Below, piece by piece: positions 1 through 6,833 of a stretch of 14,675 nt of DNA. The position numbers were made by a program, and so were the translations under genes. This DNA comes from Gammaproteobacteria bacterium UBA3067 (lineage in GTDB: Bacteria > Pseudomonadota > Gammaproteobacteria > Pseudomonadales > UBA3067). The stretch's first letter is position 1; the number at the start of each line of letters is the position of its first letter. The notes under the pieces are model-generated. The model made no database searches. It saw only the letters and a program-made list of their open reading frames with translations, and was not told where the DNA came from. Location of the stretch: positions 1 through 14,675 of the forward strand of contig DFBZ01000119.1 of assembly GCA_002366835.1 (NCBI GenBank), given 5' to 3'.

Positions 1-30
1 TGTGTAATGTAAGATTCGCGCTCTTAAATT

Positions 31-67
31 CGGGCATTTCTTCTCAAAATGTGCGTTTTGAGTCCCG
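31..67 (+). promoter_or_regulatory. rplM leader hairpin (possible L13 autoregulatory element)
   Basis: A perfect 7-bp stem (CTCAAAA 43-49 with TTTTGAG 56-62, 6-base loop) is closed by an outer CGGG (31-34)/CCCG (64-67) pairing across an asymmetric internal loop. No T-run follows, so it is not a terminator. In E. coli L13 represses its own operon through the mRNA leader, so a structured leader here fits. That this element binds L13 is inference. A weak -10-like TAAGAT at 10-15 followed by a GC-rich TCGCGC would start the transcript upstream, but its -35 lies outside the window. Confidence 0.4.
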
Positions 68-90
68 ATATAGTGTTTGAGGCAGGTTAA

Positions 91-519
91 ATGAAAACAT
101 ATAGTGCAAAGCCGGAAACGGTCAAAAGAGACTGGCTGATAGTGGATGCGGCCGACAAAACTCTTGGGCGCTTGGCGACAGAAGTTGCATCTCGTCTTCG
201 TGGCAAGCATAAGCCTGAATATACGCCACATGTTGATACCGGCGATTACATTGTTGTAGTCAATGCCGAGAAAGTGAACGTGACTGGTAATAAGCGTAAA
301 GGTAAAATTTATTATCGCTACAGTGGTTATATTGGCGGTATGAAAGAAATGAGCTTTGAAAAGCTTATTGATAAACACCCTGAACGTGTTATCGAACTAG
401 CCGTGAAAGGTATGCTCCCAAAGAACCCATTGGGTCGCGCCATGTACAGAAAGTTAAAAGTTTATGCTGGTTCTGAGCATCCTCACGCTGCCCAGCAGCC
501 AAAAGAATTGGCCATTTAA
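91..519 (+). CDS. rplM: 50S ribosomal protein L13
   Basis: Large-subunit ribosomal protein L13, an early-assembling 23S rRNA binding protein. At 142 residues it has the normal bacterial length and shows family landmarks: the N-terminal W-x-(I/V)-D-A segment with T-L-G-R-L-A around residues 15-30, the R-G-K-H-K-P-x-Y-T-P-H basic stretch near 37-47, G-D-Y-I-V-V-V-N-A near 51-59, and M-L-P-K-N-P-L-G-R near 108-116. The ATG is preceded by a modest purine-rich site (GAGGCAGG). It is followed after 11 bases by rpsI, the conserved rplM-rpsI operon, which ends at the terminator near 999. Confidence 0.98.
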   Translation: MKTYSAKPETVKRDWLIVDAADKTLGRLATEVASRLRGKHKPEYTPHVDTGDYIVVVNAEKVNVTGNKRKGKIYYRYSGYIGGMKEMSFEKLIDKHPERVIELAVKGMLPKNPLGRAMYRKLKVYAGSEHPHAAQQPKELAI

Positions 520-530
520 GGAAGGTTACT

Positions 531-917
531 GTGGAAACAAATTACGGCACAGGTCGACGTAAAACTTCTACCGCAAGAGTATTCTTGAAGCCAGGTAGCG
601 GAAATATTTCAATTAATAATCGCACGCTTGACGAGTACTTTGGTCGTGAGACCTCTCGTATGGTTGTGCGTCAGCCCTTAGAGCTTGTGGAAATGAACGG
701 CAAGCTTGATGTGAACGTTACTGTTAAAGGTGGTGGTCCTGGTGGTCAGGCAGGCGCAATTCGTCATGGCGTTACCCGTGCTCTGATTGAATATGATGAG
801 TCTTTTCGTTCCCCTCTGCGTCAGGCAGGTTGGGTGACTCGAGACGCACGAGAAGTTGAGCGTAAAAAGGTTGGTCTGCGAAAAGCGCGTAAGCGTCCAC
901 AGTTCTCCAAGCGTTGA
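531..917 (+). CDS. rpsI: 30S ribosomal protein S9
   Basis: Small-subunit ribosomal protein S9, 128 residues, second gene of the rplM operon. Recognised by the N-terminal Y-G-T-G-R-R-K-T-S-x-A-R-V segment, the V-K-G-G-G-P-G-G-Q-A-G-A-I-R-H-G core near 65-80, and the basic C-terminal tail ending S-K-R, which in the family reaches toward P-site tRNA. The start codon is GTG, with a strong Shine-Dalgarno AAGGAAGG at 518-525 that overlaps the rplM stop codon. Spacing (5 bases) and family length both support this start. Confidence 0.98.
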   Translation: METNYGTGRRKTSTARVFLKPGSGNISINNRTLDEYFGRETSRMVVRQPLELVEMNGKLDVNVTVKGGGPGGQAGAIRHGVTRALIEYDESFRSPLRQAGWVTRDAREVERKKVGLRKARKRPQFSKR

Positions 918-963
918 TTTTCTTATTTCGCTGCGTGCTTGATACAGCGAAACATTCATTATG

Positions 964-999
964 AGAAGCGTCCAGGCCTGTGGTTTGGGCGCTTTTTTT
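964..999 (+). terminator. Intrinsic terminator of rplM-rpsI
   Basis: A 9-bp stem (966-974 with 986-994, one G-T wobble, 11-base loop) is followed directly by a run of seven T at 993-999. Position 47 bases after the rpsI stop makes it the operon terminator. Confidence 0.88.
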
Positions 1000-1102
1000 C
1001 GATCGGTAGTATCCGGTTGTAGTGCTATTTGGTCTGCAATCTGCTGTGTTTGCTTGCAGCGGCACTTTTTGTGGTTAGTGCTATCGACGAGAGTCCATAG
1101 GG

Positions 1103-1121
1103 TTTAGACTTGTCATCTAAA
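1103..1121. repeat. Inverted repeat upstream of petA
   Basis: TTTAGA (1103-1108) and TCTAAA (1116-1121) form a perfect 6-bp inverted repeat around a 7-base spacer, about 30 bases before the petA start. It could be an operator half-site pair or an mRNA hairpin in the petABC leader. I found no convincing -35/-10 pair in 1000-1100 to place it relative to transcription start. Confidence 0.35.
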
Positions 1122-1149
1122 GTACCTGTTAGTTTGAGGGGTTTGTTGA

Positions 1150-1746
1150 ATGAATAATGAAGGCGTAAATCAGGATCGGCGCTGGTTTCTTATTGGCTCA
1201 ACCGCCGCTGTTGGTGCGGTAGGGGCTGCGGCTGCAGCTGTGCCGTTTGTGAAGGCTTGGAACCCGAGTGCGAAAGCTAAAGCGGCTGGAGCGCCGATTA
1301 AAATTGATATTAGTAAGCTTTCGCCGGGAGAGCGTGTTATTGCTGAGTGGCGCAGTAAGCCTATTTGGGTAGTGCGGCGTACCGAGCAGTCTCTTGCAGA
1401 CCTGCCAAAACTGAATGACTCCCTCCGGGATCCAAAGTCGGAAATGGATCAGCAGCCAGTTTATGCCCAAAACCCCAATCGTTCTATCAAAGATGAATAC
1501 GTAGTTCTCATCGGCCTATGTACCCACCTTGGTTGCTCGCCCACCTATCGTCCCGAATTAGGCGCCGAGGATTTGGGCGGAGATTCCTGGTTAGGTGGCT
1601 TTTTCTGTCCTTGTCACGGCTCCAAGTTTGACTTAGCTGGGCGTGTGTTTCAGGGCGTACCTGCTCCCTATAACCTTGAGGTGCCGCCTCATTTCTATGA
1701 AGATGAAAACACCATTGTCATCGGTCTCGAGGGGGAGGCAGCATAA
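1150..1746 (+). CDS. petA: Ubiquinol-cytochrome c reductase, Rieske iron-sulfur subunit
   Basis: Rieske [2Fe-2S] subunit of the cytochrome bc1 complex, which takes the first electron from ubiquinol at the Qo site and passes it to cytochrome c1. The 198-residue product begins with a twin-arginine signal-anchor (R10-R11-W-F-L followed by an Ala/Val-rich helix to about residue 36), consistent with Tat export and retention as a membrane anchor. Cluster boxes are C124-T-H126-L-G-C129 and C153-P-C155-H156-G-S158. By family knowledge C124, H126, C153 and H156 bind the cluster and C129/C155 form the disulfide. A GAGGGG Shine-Dalgarno (1136-1141) supports the ATG. It is first gene of petABC and its TAA shares one base with the petB ATG, implying translational coupling. 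Confidence 0.97.
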   Translation: MNNEGVNQDRRWFLIGSTAAVGAVGAAAAAVPFVKAWNPSAKAKAAGAPIKIDISKLSPGERVIAEWRSKPIWVVRRTEQSLADLPKLNDSLRDPKSEMDQQPVYAQNPNRSIKDEYVVLIGLCTHLGCSPTYRPELGAEDLGGDSWLGGFFCPCHGSKFDLAGRVFQGVPAPYNLEVPPHFYEDENTIVIGLEGEAA

Positions 1747-2969
1747 TGAAACAGATTGTAGATTCTGTAATGGACTGGGTGGAAGTTCGCATGCCAGTAT
1801 CCAAGCTCTATAAAGAGCATATGGCCGATTATTATGCGCCGAAGAATTTTAACTTCTGGTACTACTTTGGCTCCTTGGCATTATTCGTGTTGGTTAACCA
1901 GCTTTTAACAGGTATCTGGTTGACGATGTACTACACCCCGTCCGGTGGTGAGGCATTTAATTCTATTGAATACATCATGCGTGATGTGGAATATGGGTGG
2001 TTATTACGCTACCTCCATTCGACGGGTGCTACTGCATTCTTCGTCGTCATCTACCTGCACATGTTTCGCGGAATGATGTATGGCTCTTACAAAAGCCCTC
2101 GTGAGCTGGTCTGGCTTTTTGGCATGGGCATCTACGGTGTTCTCATGGGCGAAGCCTTTTTCGGTTACCTTTTACCCTGGGGGCAAATGTCCTACTGGGG
2201 CGCGCAGGTAATCTTGTCTTTGGTTGGCGCTGTGCCCATCGTAGGCGACGATATAGCGCTGTGGGTGCGTGGTGATTATGTTATTTCCGGCGTAACCTTA
2301 AACCGCTTTTTTGCGCTGCACGTTGTAGCGCTTCCAATTGTGCTGCTTGGTCTGATTGCCATGCACCTGTTTGCTTTACACGAAGTAGGTTCTAGCAACC
2401 CTGATGGTGTTGAAATCAAGGAGAAAAAGGATTCCGAAGGTATTCCTTTGGACGGTATTCCCTTTCATCCCTACTACACAGTAAAAGATATCATGGGTGT
2501 TGTTGTATTCTTGATTGTCTTTTGCTCGGTGGTATTTTTCTTCCCGAGCGGAGGAGGGTTGATTCTTGAAGGGCCAAACTTTGAGCCTTCTAACGCGCTG
2601 AAGACCCCTGAGCATATTGCGCCAGTTTGGTATTTCACCCCTTATTACTCGGTGTTACGAGCCGTTCCCAATAAATTGGGTGGTGTTATCGCTATGGGTG
2701 GAGCCATTGCCTTCCTATTTGTGTTGCCATGGCTGGATCGAAGCCCCGTGAAATCCATTCGATATAAAGGCTGGATGAGTAAGTTTGCACTCACTGCATT
2801 TGTTGTGTCTTTCCTGATTCTTGGTTATTTAGGCACCCAGGCGCCTACACCAGGTAAGACACTTGCTGCGCAAATATTCACCATTATATATTTTCTGTTT
2901 TTCATTCTGATGCCGTTTTATACGACGATGGAAAAGACGAAACCGGTTCCAGAGAGGGTTACAGGCTAA
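1746..2969 (+). CDS. petB: Cytochrome b of the bc1 complex
   Basis: Di-heme cytochrome b, the inner-membrane core of the bc1 complex carrying the Qo and Qi quinone sites. The 407-residue protein has the expected helices; probable heme ligands are H91 and H105 in one helix and H192 and H207 in another. The second pair is 15 residues apart, one more than the 14 I recall for alphaproteobacterial and mitochondrial cytochrome b. The Qo motif is P293-V-W-Y rather than PEWY, a form known from beta- and gammaproteobacteria. The P-W-G-Q segment lies near 144-147. It starts inside a TAATG overlap with petA, preceded by GGGGGAGG, and ends in another TAATG overlap with petC. It is full length, with C-terminal helices beyond the core. 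Confidence 0.97.
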   Translation: MKQIVDSVMDWVEVRMPVSKLYKEHMADYYAPKNFNFWYYFGSLALFVLVNQLLTGIWLTMYYTPSGGEAFNSIEYIMRDVEYGWLLRYLHSTGATAFFVVIYLHMFRGMMYGSYKSPRELVWLFGMGIYGVLMGEAFFGYLLPWGQMSYWGAQVILSLVGAVPIVGDDIALWVRGDYVISGVTLNRFFALHVVALPIVLLGLIAMHLFALHEVGSSNPDGVEIKEKKDSEGIPLDGIPFHPYYTVKDIMGVVVFLIVFCSVVFFFPSGGGLILEGPNFEPSNALKTPEHIAPVWYFTPYYSVLRAVPNKLGGVIAMGGAIAFLFVLPWLDRSPVKSIRYKGWMSKFALTAFVVSFLILGYLGTQAPTPGKTLAAQIFTIIYFLFFILMPFYTTMEKTKPVPERVTG

Positions 2970-3619
2970 TGAAAAAAATCATTGTTCTTCTGTTTATTTT
3001 CTTCCCTGGATTTGTTTTGGCATCAGGCGAAGGTGTGAAGCTTGAGCACGTACAGGTTGATGCAAAAGACCTTGAATCTTTGAAGCGTGGTGCAGACTTG
3101 TTTTATAAGTACTGTTCTGGCTGTCATTCCACTAAGTACGTTCGTTATGAGCGAATCGCAACTGACTTGAATCTTGCTGAAGCATATGTAAAAGAAAACT
3201 ATATGTTTAATTCAGATAATATTGGTGAGGTTGCGTTATCCTCCATGCCAGCGGACTTGTCTAAAAAGTGGTTTGGTACAACGCCTCCTGATATGAGCCT
3301 AGAAGCGAGATTGCGTGGCAATGACTGGGTTTATTCCTACTTAATCGGCTTTTACGAAGATGAAAGCCGACCATTCGGTTATAACAATCACGTCTTTAAG
3401 GATGTTGGTATGCCGAACGTGCTTGCTGGCTTAAAGCAGGAGTTAGGTGAAGAAAAATTTAAAGCTGCAGCGACTGACATAACGAATTATATGGCATATA
3501 TGGCTGACCCAGTGAAGGTGGAGCGCGAGTCTCTCGGAATTAAAGTTATTATATTTCTTCTTGTTCTGTTGATTCCTTCTTATCTTCTTAAGAAAGAGTA
3601 CTGGAAGGATATTCACTAG
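2969..3619 (+). CDS. petC: Cytochrome c1 of the bc1 complex
   Basis: Membrane-anchored c-type cytochrome that accepts electrons from the Rieske protein and passes them to soluble cytochrome c. The 216-residue product has a signal peptide (residues 1-18, hydrophobic core then V-L-A before S-G-E), one heme-binding C49-S-G-C52-H53, a likely axial methionine M148 in D-V-G-M-P, and a C-terminal anchor helix at about 192-207 followed by basic residues. The T-P-P-D-M-S-L-E-A-R segment (105-114) is typical of cytochrome c1. Shine-Dalgarno GAGAGGG lies within the end of petB. It is the last gene of petABC; a modest hairpin follows 80 bases downstream. Confidence 0.96.
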   Translation: MKKIIVLLFIFFPGFVLASGEGVKLEHVQVDAKDLESLKRGADLFYKYCSGCHSTKYVRYERIATDLNLAEAYVKENYMFNSDNIGEVALSSMPADLSKKWFGTTPPDMSLEARLRGNDWVYSYLIGFYEDESRPFGYNNHVFKDVGMPNVLAGLKQELGEEKFKAAATDITNYMAYMADPVKVERESLGIKVIIFLLVLLIPSYLLKKEYWKDIH

Positions 3620-3697
3620 GTACTTCTGATTAATTCGGAGGCGCTTTAGATAATATGTTAGTGTGCGTGATTTAGTGTTGATATGACGCAGAAAGGG

Positions 3698-3723
3698 AGG
3701 GTTCATTTAGTATGAGCCCTTTT
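3698..3723 (+). terminator. Probable petABC terminator
   Basis: A 9-bp stem (3698-3706 with 3712-3720, one G-T wobble, 5-base loop) is followed by only four T. The short T-run makes it weak, but its position between petC and sspA fits operon termination. Confidence 0.55.
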
Positions 3724-3748
3724 ATGCGTTCTATCAGCTGCGTGAAAT

Positions 3749-3754
3749 TATACT
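3749..3754 (+). promoter_or_regulatory. Candidate -10 box for sspA
   Basis: TATACT matches five of six bases of the sigma-70 -10 consensus and lies 24 bases before the sspA start, just after the petABC hairpin. No good -35 is present at 16-18 bases, so the promoter may be weak or activator-dependent. Confidence 0.35.
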
Positions 3755-3778
3755 TGAACAGGTTTTGGTGGATAAGCT

Positions 3779-4426
3779 ATGGGTGTGGTTGCAAAAAGAA
3801 CGTCGATGACATTTTATTCCAATAGCAGGGATCACTACTGTCATCGGGTAAGAATTGTTTTGGCAGAGAAGGGTGTCTCCGTTGAAATAATTGATGTTGA
3901 CCCTATGAATCTGCCGGAGGATTTAGCCAGTCTTAATCCTTATAACTCATTGCCAACGCTGATCGATCGTGACCTTGTGTTGTATGAGCCTAACGTGATG
4001 ATGGAGTATCTCGATGAGCGCTTTCCTCATCCGCCTCTTTTGCCTGTTTACCCAGTAGCCCGAGCGCAAAGCCGCCTGCTGAGTCACCGCATTCAGAAAG
4101 ATTGGTGTGGTTATGTCGATATGCTGATGAGTGAGAGTGGGGATGAGCTAGCGCGAGAAACTGCCCGTAAGGAGCTTCTTGAGAGCCTGGTTGCCGTATC
4201 TCCAATTTTTGAAGAGATGCCTTACTTCATGAGTGAAGAATTTACACTTGTTGATTGCTGTGTAGCCTCAATACTGTGGCGTTTGCCGGTGATGGGTATC
4301 GAGCTTCCTCGTAACAAGTGTGAGGCACTATACCAGTACTCTCAGAGAGTGTTTGAGCGCGAGTCTTTTCAGGCGAGTCTTACAGAGGCGGAGCGTGAGA
4401 TGCGCCCTAAGCAGGTTAATCTGTAA
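3779..4426 (+). CDS. sspA: Stringent starvation protein A
   Basis: GST-fold protein that binds RNA polymerase and modulates transcription under starvation and acid stress; it has no expected glutathione transferase activity. The 215-residue product has an N-terminal thioredoxin-like domain (about 10-85) and an all-helical C-terminal domain. The surface P83-H84-P85-P86 stretch, inside the strongly conserved Y-L-D-E-R-F-P-H-P segment, corresponds to the PHP pocket that in E. coli SspA is needed for function. The H-R-I-Q-x-D-W-C segment (103-110) and S-L-V/L-V-D-C-C region are also family features. The GGTGG at 3767-3771 is a serviceable ribosome site. It is followed by sspB after a 68-base T-rich spacer, the usual sspAB arrangement downstream of petABC. 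Confidence 0.96.
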   Translation: MGVVAKRTSMTFYSNSRDHYCHRVRIVLAEKGVSVEIIDVDPMNLPEDLASLNPYNSLPTLIDRDLVLYEPNVMMEYLDERFPHPPLLPVYPVARAQSRLLSHRIQKDWCGYVDMLMSESGDELARETARKELLESLVAVSPIFEEMPYFMSEEFTLVDCCVASILWRLPVMGIELPRNKCEALYQYSQRVFERESFQASLTEAEREMRPKQVNL

Positions 4427-4472
4427 CCATTTTTTGTTTTATTTTTTCTTCGATCTAAGGTATAACGTCGGC

Positions 4473-4505
4473 ATGGATAACTATTGGAATTGTTATGAAG
4501 TCTAG
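4473..4505 (+). other. 10-codon ORF overlapping the sspB start
   Basis: ATG at 4473 opens ten codons (M-D-N-Y-W-N-C-Y-E-V) ending in TAG at 4505, overlapping the first 11 bases of sspB in a different frame. It has no clear ribosome site of its own (only AAGG 4457-4460). It may be chance or may affect sspB initiation. Confidence 0.12.
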
Positions 4506-4881
4506 GCGCCCGTATCTAGTTCGTTCTCTTTATGAGTGGATTGTTGATAATAATTCAACACCCTACCTTCTTGTTCATGCAGACACCAAAGGTGTTGATG
4601 TGCCCTTAGAGTTTGTTAATGAGGGGCGTATTGTTTTAAATATTGCCCAGGGGGCAGTGCGTGACTTGGTAATGGATAACAATATGATATGCTTTTCTGC
4701 GCGTTTTGCAGGTAAGCCACGCTCCGTTACTATTCCCGTTCGTGCCGTTCTGGCAATTTACGCCAAAGAAAATGGCCAGGGTATGTTTTTTGATGGTGTA
4801 GACGATGAGCCTGCTTCAACTCTACCTAAAGTAGCTCAGCGGGAAAAACCTCCAAAACCCGTTTTACGTTTAGTTAAATAG
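4495..4881 (+). CDS. sspB: ClpXP adaptor, stringent starvation protein B
   Basis: Adaptor that delivers ssrA-tagged proteins to the ClpXP protease. The 128-residue product has the substrate-binding domain (about 1-100, with P-Y-L-V-R-x-L-Y-E-W-I and the T-P-Y-L-L-V segment near 22-27), a flexible Pro/Lys-rich linker, and the C-terminal ClpX-binding tail P-V-L-R-L-V-K at 122-128, nearly identical in pattern to the E. coli tail. It is shorter than E. coli SspB (165) because the linker is shorter. The chosen ATG has GGAA eight bases upstream. A 10-codon overlapping ORF begins upstream in another frame (see 4473-4505). Confidence 0.95.
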   Translation: MKSRRPYLVRSLYEWIVDNNSTPYLLVHADTKGVDVPLEFVNEGRIVLNIAQGAVRDLVMDNNMICFSARFAGKPRSVTIPVRAVLAIYAKENGQGMFFDGVDDEPASTLPKVAQREKPPKPVLRLVK

Positions 4882-4907
4882 ATCGCTAGCGCTAAGATCG
4901 GGTGCGT

Positions 4908-4976
4908 GGTGCCTTCAAGTGGCACCGGGTGCTGTTCTCTGCTGTAAGACTCTACTTCCTGGTGTTTCGGCCCAGG
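4908..4976. terminator. Two hairpins in the convergent sspB/dolP gap
   Basis: GGTGCC (4908-4913) pairs with GGCACC (4921-4926) across a 7-base loop, and CCTGG (4958-4962) pairs with CCAGG (4972-4976) across 9 bases. Neither has a T-run on either strand, so classical intrinsic termination is not shown. They may act as 3'-end structures for the two convergent transcripts. Confidence 0.3.
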
Positions 4977-4982
4977 GATCTG

Positions 4983-5582
4983 CTATTTCTCAATGTACTC
5001 CGTTAATTTGACGATTTTTTGAACGCCACGGATCTGGCGTATTCGTGTAATCACTGCGCTCTCTTCTTTATGCTTAAGTAGCCCCATCAGGTAAATGGAG
5101 CTGTTTTCGGTAACGATTTTAACCCTGCTGGATGGCGTGTTTTTATCCATCATCAGCGCTAGCTTTACTTTAAACGTGAGCCAGGCGTCTTTTAGCTTGA
5201 GAATAATTGAGCTTGGCTCCGATATTTCAAGGGCGTTATAGACACGCTCTACGTGCCTGATTTCTTTTACGATGTCCTTTGCTTTGGCTTTCGACTGGCT
5301 TGAAGCGGTTTGTCCGGCGATAAGCACGGTGCCGTTATAGCTGGCGATTTTTACACTGGACTTGCTCAGCTCGGGGGCTAGGTTCTTTATATTGATAAGT
5401 GACTTGTTCTCAATGCTCTGATCCTCGATATAGGCACCGAGGGTGCGTTCGCCGTGATTTTGATCAGCGATGCGCTTGCCATTGCTTGCTACAAGCAGTT
5501 GAGAGCAGCCGGTGGTTATGCTTGTAAGGAAAACAAAAAAACATATCAAAATCTGGGGTTTTGCTTTTGGCAAACGAAACAT
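4983..5582 (-). CDS. dolP: Dual BON-domain outer-membrane lipoprotein DolP (YraP)
   Basis: Outer-membrane lipoprotein needed for envelope integrity in E. coli, where it localises at the division site and affects the BAM complex. The 199-residue precursor has a lipoprotein signal with lipobox T-T-G-C, lipidated at C26, then two BON domains (about 52-118 and 130-197). Family signatures are R-T-L-G-x-Y-I-E-D-Q-S-I-E (46-58), D-A-W-L-T-F-K-V-K (131-139), V-T-E-N-S-S-I-Y-L-M-G-L (156-167) and the terminal G-V-Q-K-I-V-K segment. The length matches E. coli (191). It is the last gene of lpoA-yraN-diaA-dolP, 32 bases after diaA. The ribosome site is poor (GAGA). Confidence 0.92.
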   Translation of the reverse strand: MFRLPKAKPQILICFFVFLTSITTGCSQLLVASNGKRIADQNHGERTLGAYIEDQSIENKSLINIKNLAPELSKSSVKIASYNGTVLIAGQTASSQSKAKAKDIVKEIRHVERVYNALEISEPSSIILKLKDAWLTFKVKLALMMDKNTPSSRVKIVTENSSIYLMGLLKHKEESAVITRIRQIRGVQKIVKLTEYIEK

Positions 5583-5595
5583 TGATGGTTTCTCA

Positions 5596-5622
5596 TTTAT
5601 ACTTTTGGTGAGCGTTAGTCAA
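5596..5622 (-). promoter_or_regulatory. Candidate internal promoter for dolP
   Basis: On the - strand TTGACT (5617-5622, five of six consensus bases) overlaps the diaA stop codon and TATAAA (5596-5601, five of six) follows. The 15-base spacing is shorter than ideal. Transcription would begin only about 7 bases before the dolP ATG, giving an almost leaderless mRNA, which fits the weak ribosome site but is also a reason for doubt. Confidence 0.35.
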
Positions 5623-6205
5623 TCCCAAATAGTTGAGCGTCAAGCAAGTCAAGCAGGCAGTGTACGATCAGCATATGGCTAAGATGAATATGTGAGCGCG
5701 TATCGGAGGGAACTCGCAGCTCGATATCATCAGGCCCGAGTAGGCGCGCCACATCCCCGCCTTCGTCTGCGGTCAGAGCAACAATGTTAAGGCCTCTTTC
5801 ATGGGCTGCCTGAACAGCCTGAACCGTATTGGATGAGTTGCCATCTGAGCAGATAGCAATCAGCAGGTCCTTTTCGGATCCCAGAGCATGAATTTGTTTA
5901 GAGTAAATCTCGCTGAAGCCGCTGTCGGTGGCAATTGCAGTTGTGGTTGAGTGGCTACTACAAAGGCATATCGCTGGAAGTGGCGGGCGCTCGTGTTCAA
6001 AGTGGTTTAATAAATGGGATGTGAAGGCTTGCGAAATTGAAGCAGAAACCCCGTTACCACAAACTAAAAACTTCTTGTCCTGAAGTAGGCACTGCACAAG
6101 ACGCTCACCCGCAGCGGCGATTTCTTCCGCTAGTTCCTCGGCAACCTTGATCTGGGTTTCAACTGAGGTGGCGACTTTCTGGTTGATGCGTTGTGTTAAA
6201 TCCAA
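5615..6205 (-). CDS. diaA: DnaA initiator-associating protein DiaA (SIS domain, GmhA-like)
   Basis: SIS-domain protein, 196 residues. In E. coli DiaA is a tetramer that binds DnaA and promotes initiation at oriC; orthologues in this context are often annotated as phosphoheptose isomerase GmhA. The SIS fold is visible: C49-G-N-G-V-S-A (phosphosugar loop), A-I-A-T-D (90-94), C119-S-D-G-N-S-S and the terminal H-M-L-I-V-H-C-L-L-D-L-L-D-A-Q-L-F-G segment. Compared from memory with GmhA, the zinc/catalytic positions H61, E65 and Q172 are A60, H64 and H174 here, while H180 is kept as H182. This favours a DiaA role over isomerase. Start is TTG, with GGGA nine bases upstream; it matches the family N-terminus and no nearby in-frame ATG or GTG exists. 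Confidence 0.85.
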   Translation of the reverse strand: MDLTQRINQKVATSVETQIKVAEELAEEIAAAGERLVQCLLQDKKFLVCGNGVSASISQAFTSHLLNHFEHERPPLPAICLCSSHSTTTAIATDSGFSEIYSKQIHALGSEKDLLIAICSDGNSSNTVQAVQAAHERGLNIVALTADEGGDVARLLGPDDIELRVPSDTRSHIHLSHMLIVHCLLDLLDAQLFGID

Positions 6206-6349
6206 GCGATAACATCCCGTTAAGGTTAAATAAAGTCTAGGCGTAGATGGGGCAATTCTGCTTGCGCTCAGAATACTCCAGAATGTAGGGAAAAAGAACT
6301 GCTCAGTTTGGCCTCCGTATATTCTGAATTAAATTCTGCTTCACTTGCT

Positions 6350-6772
6350 TTAAAGTGAAAAGGCATCTTTTATCCATTCTGCCTTGTAGTTCGCTTTGTT
6401 GGGCATGTGTTGACCTCCATCTCCGATAATACCCAGCGCGTCAAAACGGCAAAACAGCTTATTGGCCCAGTCGTGGGTTTGCAGATAGTGTTGCGCTGTT
6501 TTGCTTATTTTTTTCTGCTTTGTTGGTGTTATAGAGTCGAGGGCTGTGCCAAAAAGAGGGTTTTTACGATAGCGAACTTCGACAAAAACTAATGACTCTC
6601 CGTCTCGCATTATTAGGTCTATTTCGCCAAAGCGGCAGCTGTAGTTTCTGGAGACAAGTTTTAGGCCCCTTTTTTTGAGGTAGTGCTCGGCGAAGTGCTC
6701 GAAGTGTTGCCCCTTTTTTTGAGAGGGGCTTAGTTTTTTAATGAGCCTGTTTTTTATTGGGGTTTCGTTCAT
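6350..6772 (-). CDS. yraN: YraN/UPF0102 family protein (predicted nuclease-like fold)
   Basis: UPF0102 protein, 140 residues, function not established; the family has a restriction-endonuclease-like fold. The conserved elements are in order: G21-Q-x-F-E-x-F-A-E29 in helix 1, R-N-Y-S-C-R-F-G-E50-I-D52-L-I, V-F-V-E65-V-R67-Y-R (the E-x-K-like pair with Arg in place of Lys), F-G-T-A-L-D-S-I-T with the following K-Q-K-K-I, and C-R-F-D-A near 108-112. The basic N-terminal extension (residues 1-18) is longer than in some relatives. It lies between lpoA and diaA (gap of 61 bases to lpoA and 144 to diaA), the conserved arrangement. The ribosome site is weak (GGTCGG). Confidence 0.9.
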   Translation of the reverse strand: MNETPIKNRLIKKLSPSQKKGQHFEHFAEHYLKKRGLKLVSRNYSCRFGEIDLIMRDGESLVFVEVRYRKNPLFGTALDSITPTKQKKISKTAQHYLQTHDWANKLFCRFDALGIIGDGGQHMPNKANYKAEWIKDAFSL

Positions 6773-6833
6773 TGATCTATACCGACCAGGTATTAGGTGA
6801 TTAGGCGGGGTGGCTGGATTTTTCCTTGTTTGC

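Noticed and set aside
678..1065. Two - strand ORFs over rpsI and its terminator
   Set aside because: They are antisense to a certain ribosomal protein gene or cross its terminator, and show no family or ribosome site.
1000..1102. A sigma-70 promoter for petABC (TTGCTT or TTGCAG near 1050-1059)
   Set aside because: No -10 of acceptable quality lies at 16-18 bases, so it is not listed as a feature.
5615..6205. Naming the SIS protein gmhA
   Set aside because: Context (lpoA-yraN-x-dolP) and loss of active-site residues favour diaA.
6254..6341. 10-base repeat AATTCTGCTT twice between diaA and yraN
   Set aside because: Short, AT-rich, only two copies in 90 bases and not in a symmetric arrangement; likely chance.
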